A DNA stretch of 17,079 nt from DASVSE01 sp036399715 (GCA_036399715.1 DASWMO010000331.1:1-17079), one strand, 5' to 3'. Shown: positions 8,878 through 15,421, numbered from the stretch's first letter. The notes: generated from the sequence alone by a model not told the origin. Translations and numbers: made by a program.

Positions 8878-9156
8878 CTACACGACGCGCGTGCCGTCAG
8901 CGACCGCGCGCTCGGGCTGCACGAGCACGGCGCCGTCGGTCGGCGAGAGGCCGGCCAGCACGACGGGCCCGCCGCGCGCATTCGTCACCACGACGACCTG
9001 CCGTCCGACGAGGTCGGCCACGGCATACGTCTCGGTGATCTGCGACGCGATGCGGAGTGAGGTCGGCCCAAGCGAGACCGTGAGCGTGACCGCATCGCCG
9101 TCCGGCGCGGCTTCGGTGACGGTTCCGATGCGGAGATCGAGGGCGGTAAAGTCCAT
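8878..9156 (-). CDS. CsaA-like tRNA-binding-domain protein, short form
   Basis: A 92-residue protein made of a single OB-fold tRNA-binding domain. MDFTALDLRIGTVTEA matches the VDIRVGTI start of CsaA/YgjH proteins, and SQITETYAVADLVGRQVVVVTN matches the S-x-QIT-x-x-Y-x-x-x-x-L-x-G-x-Q-V-x-x-V-x-N core. The end (DGAVLVQPERAVADGTRVV) fits the last strands. Usual CsaA proteins have about 110 residues, and the loops here are shortened. Bacterial CsaA has chaperone-like and tRNA-elbow-binding properties. The same domain occurs at the N-terminus of PheT, encoded 3 kb downstream. The ATG chosen starts the conserved domain; the frame is open upstream to 9318, but that part is Pro/Arg-rich and unlike the family. 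Confidence 0.85.
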   Translation of the reverse strand: MDFTALDLRIGTVTEAAPDGDAVTLTVSLGPTSLRIASQITETYAVADLVGRQVVVVTNARGGPVVLAGLSPTDGAVLVQPERAVADGTRVV

Positions 9157-9179
9157 CGGGCGGTGCGGGTGGAACAGGT

Positions 9180-9187
9180 GCAAGCTA
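9180..9187 (-). promoter_or_regulatory. Possible -10 element upstream of the CsaA-like gene
   Basis: Read on the minus strand the sequence is TAGCTTGC, 31 bases before the ATG. It resembles TATCTTGG (14642-14649), which stands 30 bases before another gene, and loosely the TAnnTTTG promoter element of Bacteroidota. No -33 TTTG is evident. Low confidence. Confidence 0.25.
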
Positions 9188-9335
9188 GGCGGCGGGCCAG
9201 CCGGGATACCGGGACAACCCTGAACGTCGCGTTTTCCTGCAATCGTCCCGAACCCGCGCGCGCGATGCGGGGTATTCTCGGGAGGTCGCTCCGCGGGTCG
9301 TTTGCCCCGCCCGAGCATTTTCTAGCCCCAGACCA

Positions 9336-9340
9336 GAGGT
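9336..9340 (+). promoter_or_regulatory. Shine-Dalgarno site for the AUA start of infC
   Basis: GAGGT matches five bases of the AGGAGGT consensus and ends six bases before ATA at 9347. Most genes in this window have no such site, so a well-spaced one here supports ATA as the start codon of infC. A second GAGG (9398-9401) stands 5 bases before the in-frame ATG at 9407 and must be kept in mind. Confidence 0.6.
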
Positions 9341-9346
9341 TTCCCC

Positions 9347-10054
9347 ATAGCCAGAAGACGTTCCAGCCGGCCCCAGCAGCCGGTCCGCCGCGAGCCCGAG
9401 GCTCGCATGAACGAGGACATCCTCGACACGCCCGAGGTCCGCGTCATCTCGGATGCCGAAGGCCAGCTCGGCGTGATGACCTCGGCCCAGGCGCTCGACA
9501 TGGCCCGCGACCGCGGCCTCGACCTCGTCGAAATCTCGGAGACGGCCGTGCCGCCCGTGGTCAAGATCATGGACTACGGCAAGTTCCGCTACGAGTCCCA
9601 GAAGAAGGCCAAGGAGCAGCGCAAGAAGCAGTCGCAGCAGAGCGAGCTCAAAGAGGTCCGCTTCCGGCCCGAGACCGACGACCACGACTACGGCTTCAAG
9701 ATGAAGCATGCCCGCGAGTTCCTCGAGCAGGGGCACAAGGTCAAGGCGTGGGTCCAGTTCCGCGGCCGCGACATCATCTACAAGGACCGTGGCAAGGCCG
9801 TCCTGGACCGCTTTATCGCGGACCTGGCGGACCTCTCGAAGGTCGACCAGCAGGCGCTCATGGAGGGCCGCCGCATGTCGATCATGCTCACGCCCGAGAA
9901 GAAGAAGCCCGTCAAGGCGGCGCCCGCTCCGCGCGAGAGTGCGGACGTAACGCCCGTGCCGCGTGCCGACGTGACGCCCGTGCCGCGTGCTGCGGACAAC
10001 GCGGCCGCCGCGGCAGCGCCCGTCGAGGCACCCGCGGACCAGGCGGCCGAGTAG
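9347..10054 (+). CDS. infC: Translation initiation factor IF-3, probably starting at a rare AUA codon
   Basis: IF-3 binds the 30S subunit, prevents early joining of 50S and checks the start codon-initiator tRNA pair. Reading from ATA at 9347 gives 235 residues: a basic leader (M)ARRRSSRPQQPVRREPEARMNED, the N-domain (VRVISDAEGQLGVMTSAQALDMA ... LDLVEISETAVPPVVKIMDYGKF), a Lys-rich linker (KKAKEQRKKQ), the C-domain (LKEVRFRPETDDHDYGFKMKHAREFLEQGHKVK ... GRRMSIMLTP) and a Pro/Ala-rich tail of about 45 residues. The first ATG (9407) falls where other IF-3 proteins have the Ile of R-I-N-x-x-I, so it would remove the conserved basic leader. E. coli infC uses AUU, which IF-3 itself rejects, giving autoregulation; AUA could act the same way. 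The alternative is a 215-residue protein from 9407. Confidence 0.95.
   Translation: MARRRSSRPQQPVRREPEARMNEDILDTPEVRVISDAEGQLGVMTSAQALDMARDRGLDLVEISETAVPPVVKIMDYGKFRYESQKKAKEQRKKQSQQSELKEVRFRPETDDHDYGFKMKHAREFLEQGHKVKAWVQFRGRDIIYKDRGKAVLDRFIADLADLSKVDQQALMEGRRMSIMLTPEKKKPVKAAPAPRESADVTPVPRADVTPVPRAADNAAAAAAPVEAPADQAAE
9941..9988 (+). repeat. Tandem 24-bp repeat in the infC tail
   Basis: Two adjacent 24-base units (9941-9964 and 9965-9988) differ at two bases and encode ADVTPVPR twice. The repeat lies in the variable C-terminal tail, beyond the conserved IF-3 C-domain. It looks like a recent in-frame duplication. Confidence 0.9.
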
Positions 10055-10122
10055 GCGCCCGACGTGCACCGCGGGCCGCGCGTCGCTGAAAGCGGTGCGA
10101 AGACTGCGCCGTGGCCTGCGGC

Positions 10123-10148
10123 GCCCGCCCGCACGCGCTGCGGCGGGC
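10123..10148 (+). promoter_or_regulatory. Hairpin in the infC-rpmI spacer
   Basis: GCCCG-C-CCGCA, loop CGCGC, then TGCGG-CGGGC gives a 10-bp stem with one bulged C. It is the first of three hairpins between infC and rpmI. It may be part of a leader that controls L35/L20 synthesis; no match to the known E. coli or Bacillus L20 leader structures could be established by eye. Confidence 0.4.
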
Positions 10149-10169
10149 CTAGATTCCCGGTTCGACTCG

Positions 10170-10201
10170 CCGCCCGGTGCACGTCTGCACCGGGCGGTTT
10201 G
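10170..10201 (+). terminator. Terminator-like hairpin between infC and rpmI
   Basis: CCGCCCGGTGCA (10170-10181), loop CGTC, TGCACCGGGCGG (10186-10197), then TTTG. The 12-bp stem is perfect, but the T-run has only three bases, so it may end transcription only partly. In this position it could be an attenuator that sets the ratio of IF-3 to L35/L20. Confidence 0.5.
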
Positions 10202-10210
10202 TCGTCCGCC

Positions 10211-10228
10211 CCCGGCCGTCCGGCCGGG
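10211..10228 (+). promoter_or_regulatory. Hairpin just upstream of rpmI
   Basis: CCCGGCC, loop GTCC, GGCCGGG: a 7-bp GC stem ending 26 bases before the rpmI ATG. It lies 13 bases after the previous hairpin. Its role is unknown; it could affect ribosome access to rpmI. Confidence 0.35.
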
Positions 10229-10254
10229 CCGGTCACCCATCCCGAAAGAGTCAG

Positions 10255-10449
10255 ATGCCCAAGATGAAGACCAACAGCGGCGCCAAAAAGCGGTTCACGC
10301 TGACCGGGACGGGCCGCGTCAAGCGGAAGCAGGCGTTCGCGAGCCACATCCTGACCAAGAAGTCGGCCAAGACGAAGCGCAACCTGCGCCTGTCGACGCT
10401 GGTCTCGAAGGTCGATGAACCGCGCATCAAGCGCCTCATCAACGCCTAG
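10255..10449 (+). CDS. rpmI: 50S ribosomal protein L35
   Basis: A 64-residue, strongly basic protein starting MPKMKTNSGAKKRFTLTGTGRVKRKQAFASH, which is the usual L35 pattern including the K-T-x-x-x-AKKRF and G-x-x-K-x-x-x-A-x-x-x-H segments. Length is normal. L35 binds 23S rRNA in the large subunit. The ATG is preceded by the A-rich GAAAGAGTCAG rather than a Shine-Dalgarno sequence, as often seen at ribosomal protein starts in Bacteroidota-like bacteria. It lies 200 bases after infC and 114 bases before rplT. Confidence 0.97.
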   Translation: MPKMKTNSGAKKRFTLTGTGRVKRKQAFASHILTKKSAKTKRNLRLSTLVSKVDEPRIKRLINA

Positions 10450-10459
10450 GCTTCGGCCT
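10448..10459 (+). promoter_or_regulatory. UUCG-tetraloop hairpin overlapping the rpmI stop codon
   Basis: AGGC-TTCG-GCCT begins inside the rpmI stop codon and forms a short stem closed by the very stable C(UUCG)G tetraloop. No T-run follows. It is the first of three hairpins before rplT. Confidence 0.35.
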
Positions 10460-10506
10460 CGCCTTCCGTCTCGCTGCTGCTCGCGGCGCGGGGCGCGTTC
10501 CCTCCT

Positions 10507-10545
10507 CGGGCCTCGGCCCGTCTCCACCCCCCGGGCCTCGGCCCG
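10507..10545 (+). repeat. Duplicated hairpin in the rpmI-rplT spacer
   Basis: CGGGCCTCGGCCCG occurs twice, at 10507-10520 and 10532-10545, separated by 11 bases. Each copy is an inverted repeat (CGGGC/GCCCG around CTCG). The pair ends 18 bases before the rplT ATG. The copies can fold separately or with each other, so alternative structures that expose or hide the rplT start are possible. Confidence 0.6.
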
Positions 10546-10563
10546 ATCACTCACAGACAAAAG

Positions 10564-10911
10564 ATGCCACGCGCACGTAATCTCGTGGCCTCCCGTCGCC
10601 GTCGCCGCAATCTGCTGAAGCAGGCGAAAGGCTACTGGGGTCGCAGAAGCAAGGTGTATACCGTTGCCAAGCACTCTGTTGAGAAGGGGCTTCAGTACGC
10701 CTACCGCGACCGCCGAAACCGGAAGCGCCAGTTCCGCCGCCTCTGGATCGCCCGCATCAATGCGGCGGCCCGGACCAACGGGACCACGTACTCGCGCCTG
10801 ATCAGCACGCTCTCGAAGGCCGGCGTCCCGCTGAACCGCAAGGTTCTCGCGGACCTCGCCGTCCACGACAAGGCAGCCTTTACGGCCGTCGTCGAGTTCG
10901 CCACGACCTAG
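10564..10911 (+). CDS. rplT: 50S ribosomal protein L20
   Basis: A 115-residue, highly basic protein. MPRARNLVASRRRRRNLLKQAKGYWGRRSK at the N-terminus is the Arg/Lys-rich extension that reaches into 23S rRNA, and LWIARINAAARTNGTTYSRLI is the conserved globular part. Length is normal. L20 is an early assembly protein and in several phyla represses its own operon by binding the leader mRNA, so the structured spacers upstream are candidates for its target. The start follows an A-rich stretch (CACAGACAAAAG). The coding strand has somewhat lower GC around 10610-10710 than its neighbours. Confidence 0.98.
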   Translation: MPRARNLVASRRRRRNLLKQAKGYWGRRSKVYTVAKHSVEKGLQYAYRDRRNRKRQFRRLWIARINAAARTNGTTYSRLISTLSKAGVPLNRKVLADLAVHDKAAFTAVVEFATT

Positions 10912-10944
10912 CGCTCCCGCGCCTGACCCGTGACGACTCGACCC

Positions 10945-10979
10945 GCTCCCGCCCGGCCCTGTGTCGGGCGGGAGCTTTT
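10945..10979 (+). terminator. Intrinsic terminator after rplT
   Basis: GCTCCCGCCCG (10945-10955), a 9-base loop, CGGGCGGGAGC (10965-10975), then TTTT. The 11-bp perfect GC stem plus T-run is a classic Rho-independent terminator, 34 bases after the rplT stop. It closes the infC-rpmI-rplT unit, so pheS-pheT needs its own promoter between about 10980 and 11026. Confidence 0.85.
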
Positions 10980-11026
10980 GGTAAGAGACCAGACCGCCCG
11001 ACGCGTTCGCTTCGCCCCGCTAGCCC

Positions 11027-12091
11027 ATGTCTGAAGACCCCACCATCGACGACACCCTCCGGACGGTTCTCGCCGAGATCGAGGCCGCAGACGTGAGCAC
11101 GGCCGAGGCGGCCGAGGCCTTCCGAGTTCATTTTCTCGGACGGAAAAGCGGCGTCGTGACCGCTCTTTTCGGCCAGATGGGGTCCGCACCGCCCGAGGCG
11201 CGCCGCGCGCTCGGGCAGCGCCTCAACGAACTCAAAGCCGCCGCCGAGGCGCGCATCGACGGGGCCGCGGCGGCGAGTGGACCACGGGCCGGCGCGACGA
11301 CGCTCGACCTCACGCTCCCAGGCCGGCTCCCCGCCCCGACCGAGCCGGGCACGGTTCATCCGCTCACGGCTGCGCTCGCCGACATCGAGGCCGCGTTCCG
11401 GCGCCTCGGGTTTGCCGTTCAGCGCGGGCCCGAGATCGAGGACGACTGGCACAACTTCACGGCCCTCAACTTCCCGCCCGAGCACCCGGCGCGGGACATG
11501 CAGGACACATTCTTCCTGGAGCCGCCCCCGCCAGACGGCCGCGGCGTGCTCCTGCGCACCCACACGTCGCCCGTGCAGGTCCGCGTGCTCGAAGCCGCCG
11601 TCGCCGCGAGCGCTGCGGCCGGAGGCGCCCCGGGCACGCTCGCCGCCCCCGTCCGCGTCATCGCGCCCGGCCGCGTCTTCCGCAACGAGGCCATCTCCTA
11701 CAAGAGCTTCTGCCTGTTCCACCAGGTCGAGGGCCTCGTCGTCGACGAGACGGCGACGTTCGCGGACCTCAAGTCGCTCCTGACAGCCTTCGCTGCTGAC
11801 TTTTTCGGCGAGGCGCGCCGGATGCAGTTCCGCCCGTCCTTCTTCCCGTTCACCGAGCCTTCGGCCGAGGTCGACGTGTGGTGGGAGGGCACCGGCGAGG
11901 GCCGCTGGATGGAGATTCTCGGCTGCGGCATGGTGGACCCCGCCGTCCTCGACGCCGTCGGGATCGACTCGGAGCGCTACACCGGCTACGCCTTCGGGAT
12001 GGGCGCCGAGCGCCTCGCGATGCTCCGCCACGGCATCGACGACATCCGCCTGCTCTACGAGAACGACGTCCGCTTCCTCCGCCAGTTCTAA
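11027..12091 (+). CDS. pheS: Phenylalanine--tRNA ligase alpha subunit
   Basis: A 354-residue catalytic subunit of the (alpha-beta)2 class II synthetase. The N-terminal coiled-coil (about 1-90) contains HFLGRKSGVVTALFGQMG. The catalytic core begins at HPLTAALADIEAAFRRLGF and includes the motif 1 region (GPEIEDDWHNFTALNFP), motif 2 (GRVFRNEAISYKSFCLFHQVEG), FRPSFFPFTEPSAEV with the Phe-binding wall, and motif 3 (GYAFGMGAERLAMLRHGIDDIR). Length is normal. It lies 13 bases upstream of pheT, with which it must be co-expressed. No Shine-Dalgarno or tRNA-dependent leader is visible in the 47 bases between the rplT terminator and the ATG. Confidence 0.98.
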   Translation: MSEDPTIDDTLRTVLAEIEAADVSTAEAAEAFRVHFLGRKSGVVTALFGQMGSAPPEARRALGQRLNELKAAAEARIDGAAAASGPRAGATTLDLTLPGRLPAPTEPGTVHPLTAALADIEAAFRRLGFAVQRGPEIEDDWHNFTALNFPPEHPARDMQDTFFLEPPPPDGRGVLLRTHTSPVQVRVLEAAVAASAAAGGAPGTLAAPVRVIAPGRVFRNEAISYKSFCLFHQVEGLVVDETATFADLKSLLTAFAADFFGEARRMQFRPSFFPFTEPSAEVDVWWEGTGEGRWMEILGCGMVDPAVLDAVGIDSERYTGYAFGMGAERLAMLRHGIDDIRLLYENDVRFLRQF

Positions 12092-12104
12092 CGCGCCCGC
12101 TCCG

Positions 12105-14576
12105 ATGCTCCTCTCTTTCGACTGGCTCTCCGACTACGTCGACCACGGCGCGACCGCGGACGAGATCGCCCACCTGCTCACGATGTCCGGCCTCGAAGTC
12201 GAAGGCGTCGAGCGGACCGGGGCGGCGTTTGCGGGCGTCGTCGTGGGGCGCGTGCTCGACGCGCAGCCGCACCCGGGCGCGGACCGCCTGCGCGTGTGCA
12301 CGGTCGACCTCGGCGGCGAGGCGCCGGTCCAGATCGTCTGCGGCGCACCGAACGTGGCCGCAGGCCAGACCGTCCCCGTCGCGACCGTTGGGACCGTGCT
12401 CGAGCTGCCGTCGCGCGACGTACCCGGCGAGACGACGGAGGTCACAATCAAGAAGTCCAAGATCCGCGGCGAGACGTCCGAGGGCATGATCTGCGCCGAG
12501 GACGAACTGGGCATCGGCGCGAGCCACGACGGGATTCTGGTGCTGGAGGAGACGGCACCGGGCACGCCGTTCGCGGACTACCTCGACGCCCGCGGCCAAC
12601 GCGGCGGCGACGCGGTCCTTGACGTCAACGTGACGCCGAACCGGCCCGACGCGACGAGCCACATCGGCGTCGCGCGCGACGTGGCCGCACTCACCGGCCG
12701 CCCCCTGCGTGTGCCGGAGGTCGAGATGCCGGACACGGGGGTGCCGCTCGACGTCCGCGTGACGGTCGAGGACGCCGACGGGTGCCCGCGCTACGCCGCC
12801 CTCGTCGTCGAAAACGTCGCCGTCGGGCCGAGCCCGGCGTGGCTCGTCGCGCGCCTCGCCGCCGTCGGCGTGCGGACGGTGAGCAACGTCGTCGATGTGA
12901 CCAACTACGTGCTCCACGAGGCGGGGCAGCCGCTCCACGCGTTCGACCTCGACCGCCTCGCGCCCGGCGCAGATGGCCCCGAGGTCGTCGTTCGCCGCAG
13001 CCGTGTGGGCGAGCGAATCGAGACGCTGGACGGCGCCACGCGTGACCTGCCCGAGGGCACGCTCGTCATCGCCGATGCGTCGGGCCCGGTCGCGATTGCG
13101 GGCGTCATGGGCGGCGCCTCGACCGAGGTGACGGCCGCGACGACGCGCGTGCTCATCGAATCGGCCGCGTTCGACGCGCCGAGCGTCCGCCGCGCGTCCA
13201 AGCGCCTCGGGCTTTCTACGGACGCGAGCTACCGCTTCGAGCGGGGCGTCGACGAGACGGCGCAACTGCGCGCCGCAGCGCGAGCCGCGGCCCTGCTCGC
13301 CGAGGTCGCCGCCGGCACGCTCGCCCCGGGCGTCGCCGACGTCGTCTCGCGGCCCTACATGCCCCGCACGACGACCCTGCGGATGTCGCGCGTCGAGCGC
13401 CTGCTCGGCGTCGCCGTGCCCGAGAGCGAGGCACGGCGCCTGCTCGCCGCCATTGGCTTCGAGACGACGGGAGACGGCGACGTGCTAACGGTCGCCATCC
13501 CGCCGTGGCGGCCCGACGTGACCCGCGAGGTCGACGTCGTCGAGGAGGTCGCACGGCTCGTCGGCCTCGGCCGGCTGCCGGCCGTTGCGGCCGTCCCGGT
13601 CGCGCTCGCGCCCGTGCCCGAGCCGCCGCTCTTCGGCCTGCTCGACCGCGCGCGCCGGCGCCTCGTCGCGTTCGGCTTTCACGACCTCGCCACCAACTCG
13701 CTCGTCTCGGCCGCGACGGCCGCGGCCTACGGCGATCCGGCATGGACCGGCCACGGCCGCGCCGTAGTCGAGACGCTCAACCCGATCTCGCAGGAGATGG
13801 CCGCCCTGCGCCCGAGCCTGCTGCCGGGCCTCGTGCAGGCCGCGGCCTACAACGCCGCGCGGGGTGCCGACGCGCTCCGCCTCGTCGACGTCGGCCACAC
13901 GTACGCGCGCGCCGCCGAGGGCGAGGCGACGGCGGTCGAGGGCTACCACGAGACGCCGAGCCTCGGGCTCGCCCTCTACGGCCTCGCCGAGCGGGCCGCG
14001 TGGGACCGCGCGGCCCGCCCGGTCGATTTCTTCGACCTCAAAGGCCTCGTCCTCGACGTGCTCGCGGATCTCGGCGTGACCGATATCGAGGAGACGCCTG
14101 AGCCCGAGCCGTCAGGCGTCGCCGCTTACCGCCTCGTGCTTTCGGCGCGGGGGCAGCGCGTGGGCGTCGTCGGGCGCCTCGCAGACGCGCTCGCGGGCGA
14201 CCTGCGCGGCGGCCTGTTCGTGGCCGAGTTGGACGGCGCGGCGATCGCAGCCGCCTCGGGACGCGGGCCGGCCGTGCGCTACGCGCCGATCTCCCGCCAC
14301 CCGGCCGTCGAGCGCGACGTGGCCGTCGTCGTGCCTGAAGGCACAGCCGCGGGGCCGCTGCTCGCGACGATCCGCGAGGCCGCGGGCCCGCTCCTGCTGT
14401 CCGTGCGCCTGTTCGACGTCTACCGCGGCGACCGCATCCCGGCCGGCATGCAGAGCCTCGCGTTCGGGCTCACGCTCGGTGCGGACCGCACGCTACGCGA
14501 CGCAGAAGTCGACGGCCGCGTGCGGCGTGTCGTCGGCGCGCTGGAACGCGCGCACGGGGCCGTGCTGCGGCAGTAG
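12105..14576 (+). CDS. pheT: Phenylalanine--tRNA ligase beta subunit
   Basis: An 823-residue subunit that provides tRNA recognition and Tyr-tRNA(Phe) editing for PheRS. Domains in order: N-terminal MLLSFDWLSDYVD; a CsaA/EMAP-type tRNA-binding OB fold (about 43-150, GRVLDAQPHPGADRLRVC); the B3/B4 editing domain (about 210-390, with NVVDVTNYVLHEAGQPLHAFD and RFERGVDE); the B5 domain (about 405-480, starting near TLRMSRVERLLG); a degenerate synthetase-like domain; and a C-terminal FDX-ACB anticodon-binding domain (about 725-822, SRHPAVERDVAVVVPE ... QSLAFGLTLGADRTLRDAEVD). Length is normal for the full bacterial form. It is 13 bases after pheS and 95 bases before the coiled-coil gene. Confidence 0.98.
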   Translation: MLLSFDWLSDYVDHGATADEIAHLLTMSGLEVEGVERTGAAFAGVVVGRVLDAQPHPGADRLRVCTVDLGGEAPVQIVCGAPNVAAGQTVPVATVGTVLELPSRDVPGETTEVTIKKSKIRGETSEGMICAEDELGIGASHDGILVLEETAPGTPFADYLDARGQRGGDAVLDVNVTPNRPDATSHIGVARDVAALTGRPLRVPEVEMPDTGVPLDVRVTVEDADGCPRYAALVVENVAVGPSPAWLVARLAAVGVRTVSNVVDVTNYVLHEAGQPLHAFDLDRLAPGADGPEVVVRRSRVGERIETLDGATRDLPEGTLVIADASGPVAIAGVMGGASTEVTAATTRVLIESAAFDAPSVRRASKRLGLSTDASYRFERGVDETAQLRAAARAAALLAEVAAGTLAPGVADVVSRPYMPRTTTLRMSRVERLLGVAVPESEARRLLAAIGFETTGDGDVLTVAIPPWRPDVTREVDVVEEVARLVGLGRLPAVAAVPVALAPVPEPPLFGLLDRARRRLVAFGFHDLATNSLVSAATAAAYGDPAWTGHGRAVVETLNPISQEMAALRPSLLPGLVQAAAYNAARGADALRLVDVGHTYARAAEGEATAVEGYHETPSLGLALYGLAERAAWDRAARPVDFFDLKGLVLDVLADLGVTDIEETPEPEPSGVAAYRLVLSARGQRVGVVGRLADALAGDLRGGLFVAELDGAAIAAASGRGPAVRYAPISRHPAVERDVAVVVPEGTAAGPLLATIREAAGPLLLSVRLFDVYRGDRIPAGMQSLAFGLTLGADRTLRDAEVDGRVRRVVGALERAHGAVLRQ

Positions 14577-14641
14577 GCGCCGCGCCGGCAGGCCCAGGCG
14601 GGTGAAACACCGGCCGACCGGCCGCCGGCGGGCGCGGTGCC

Positions 14642-14649
14642 TATCTTGG
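14642..14649 (+). promoter_or_regulatory. Possible -10 element for the coiled-coil/zapA unit
   Basis: TATCTTGG lies 30 bases before the ATG of the coiled-coil gene in a very GC-rich gap (14577-14671). It resembles the TAnnTTTG element of Bacteroidota promoters. No upstream TTTG is visible. Low confidence. Confidence 0.28.
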
Positions 14650-14671
14650 CGCCCCCACGCCCGCCGCCCCG

Positions 14672-15025
14672 ATGGAGCCCGACGCGACGTCCCGCGCTGT
14701 CGCCCCGCCCCCCACCGAATGGCGCGCCCTGTCGCGCCTGCGCGAGCGCGTCGAATCGGCTGCGCGCGAGATCGAGCGTCTACGCACCGACAACGCGGCG
14801 CTCGCCGCGCGCGTCGCCGAGTTGCAAGACGGCCTCGGCGACGATGCGCCGATGCTCTCCCTGCCCGACGCGGGCGATCCGGAGGCGCTCCGCGCCCGCG
14901 TCCAGGGCTTTATCGACGCGATCGACGAGGTCCTCGCTACAACCGACCCCGCCGACCCGCCGAGCGGAAACCCTGCGGGAAGCCCAGCCGGCATCCCCAC
15001 CGACGAGCCCGACCGGGACGCATGA
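14672..15025 (+). CDS. Short coiled-coil protein next to zapA, possible ZapB-like partner
   Basis: A 117-residue soluble protein. Residues of about 16-55 (LSRLRERVESAAREIERLRTDN, then AALAARVAELQDGL) show a clear heptad pattern of hydrophobic residues and are expected to form a coiled coil. A short second helix (EALRARVQGFIDAIDEVLAT) follows, and the tail is Pro/Gly/Asp-rich. There is no signal peptide or membrane segment. Its stop overlaps the ATG of zapA (ATGA), so the two are translationally coupled. Position and shape suggest a ZapB-like bridge between ZapA and other division proteins, but the sequence itself is not diagnostic and the function is inferred. The first 15 residues are poorly constrained, so the start could lie slightly further in. 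Confidence 0.78.
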   Translation: MEPDATSRAVAPPPTEWRALSRLRERVESAAREIERLRTDNAALAARVAELQDGLGDDAPMLSLPDAGDPEALRARVQGFIDAIDEVLATTDPADPPSGNPAGSPAGIPTDEPDRDA

Positions 15026-15339
15026 GCGAGCCGACGCCTATCCCCATCCGGGTCCGCATCCTCGACCGCGACTACCCGCTGCGCGTCGCCCCCGGCGACG
15101 AGGATTACACGGTCCACCTCGCACAGCGCGTCGACGAGCGGCTGCGGCGGCTGCGACAGGCCCTTCCGAGCCAACCCGACCTCACGCACGCCGTCCTCGC
15201 CACGCTCGAGATGGCCGAGGAACTCTACGCCGCCCGCGCCGAGGCAGACCGTCTGCGGGCGCGTGTCGAGATCGAGGCCGCCGCCCTCGCCGAGCGGTTG
15301 AGCGAGGCGCTCGGCGGGACCTCCGAGGGGACGCGGTAG
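15022..15339 (+). CDS. zapA: Cell division protein ZapA
   Basis: A 105-residue cytoplasmic protein that cross-links FtsZ filaments and stabilises the Z-ring. The N-terminal domain IPIRVRILDRDYPLRVAPGDEDYTVHLAQRVDERLRRL matches the ZapA pattern of a small strand pair followed by a helix. The C-terminal part (HAVLATLEMAEELYAARAEADRLRARVEIEAAALAERLSEAL) is the coiled-coil tetramerisation helix. Length is normal. The ATG overlaps the stop of the coiled-coil gene, and the 6S RNA gene and rny follow. The same zapA-6S RNA neighbourhood is known in E. coli, where ssrS follows zapA. Confidence 0.92.
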   Translation: MSEPTPIPIRVRILDRDYPLRVAPGDEDYTVHLAQRVDERLRRLRQALPSQPDLTHAVLATLEMAEELYAARAEADRLRARVEIEAAALAERLSEALGGTSEGTR

Positions 15340-15421
15340 GTCTCCCAGCCGTTTGTCGGGGCATTTCATGGCACCTTTTGGAACCGCCGTGGCCTGCCGG
15401 GCGAACACATGGAGCGACGCC

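Noticed and set aside
9157..9318. N-terminal extension of the CsaA-like protein to 9318
   Set aside because: The extra residues are Pro/Arg-rich and unlike the family, the conserved domain starts at Met of 9156, and the region is needed for the divergent promoters of this gene and infC.
10150..10185. tRNA T-loop-like GGTTCGACTC in the infC-rpmI spacer
   Set aside because: The flanking bases do not form a T-stem (only one of the first three pairs is possible) and no D-arm or acceptor partner is present; the area is better explained by the CCGCCCGGTGCA hairpin.
11027..11040. A tRNA-dependent (T-box) or attenuator leader for pheS
   Set aside because: Only 47 bases separate the rplT terminator from the pheS ATG, which is too short for a T-box, and no Phe-rich leader peptide is visible.
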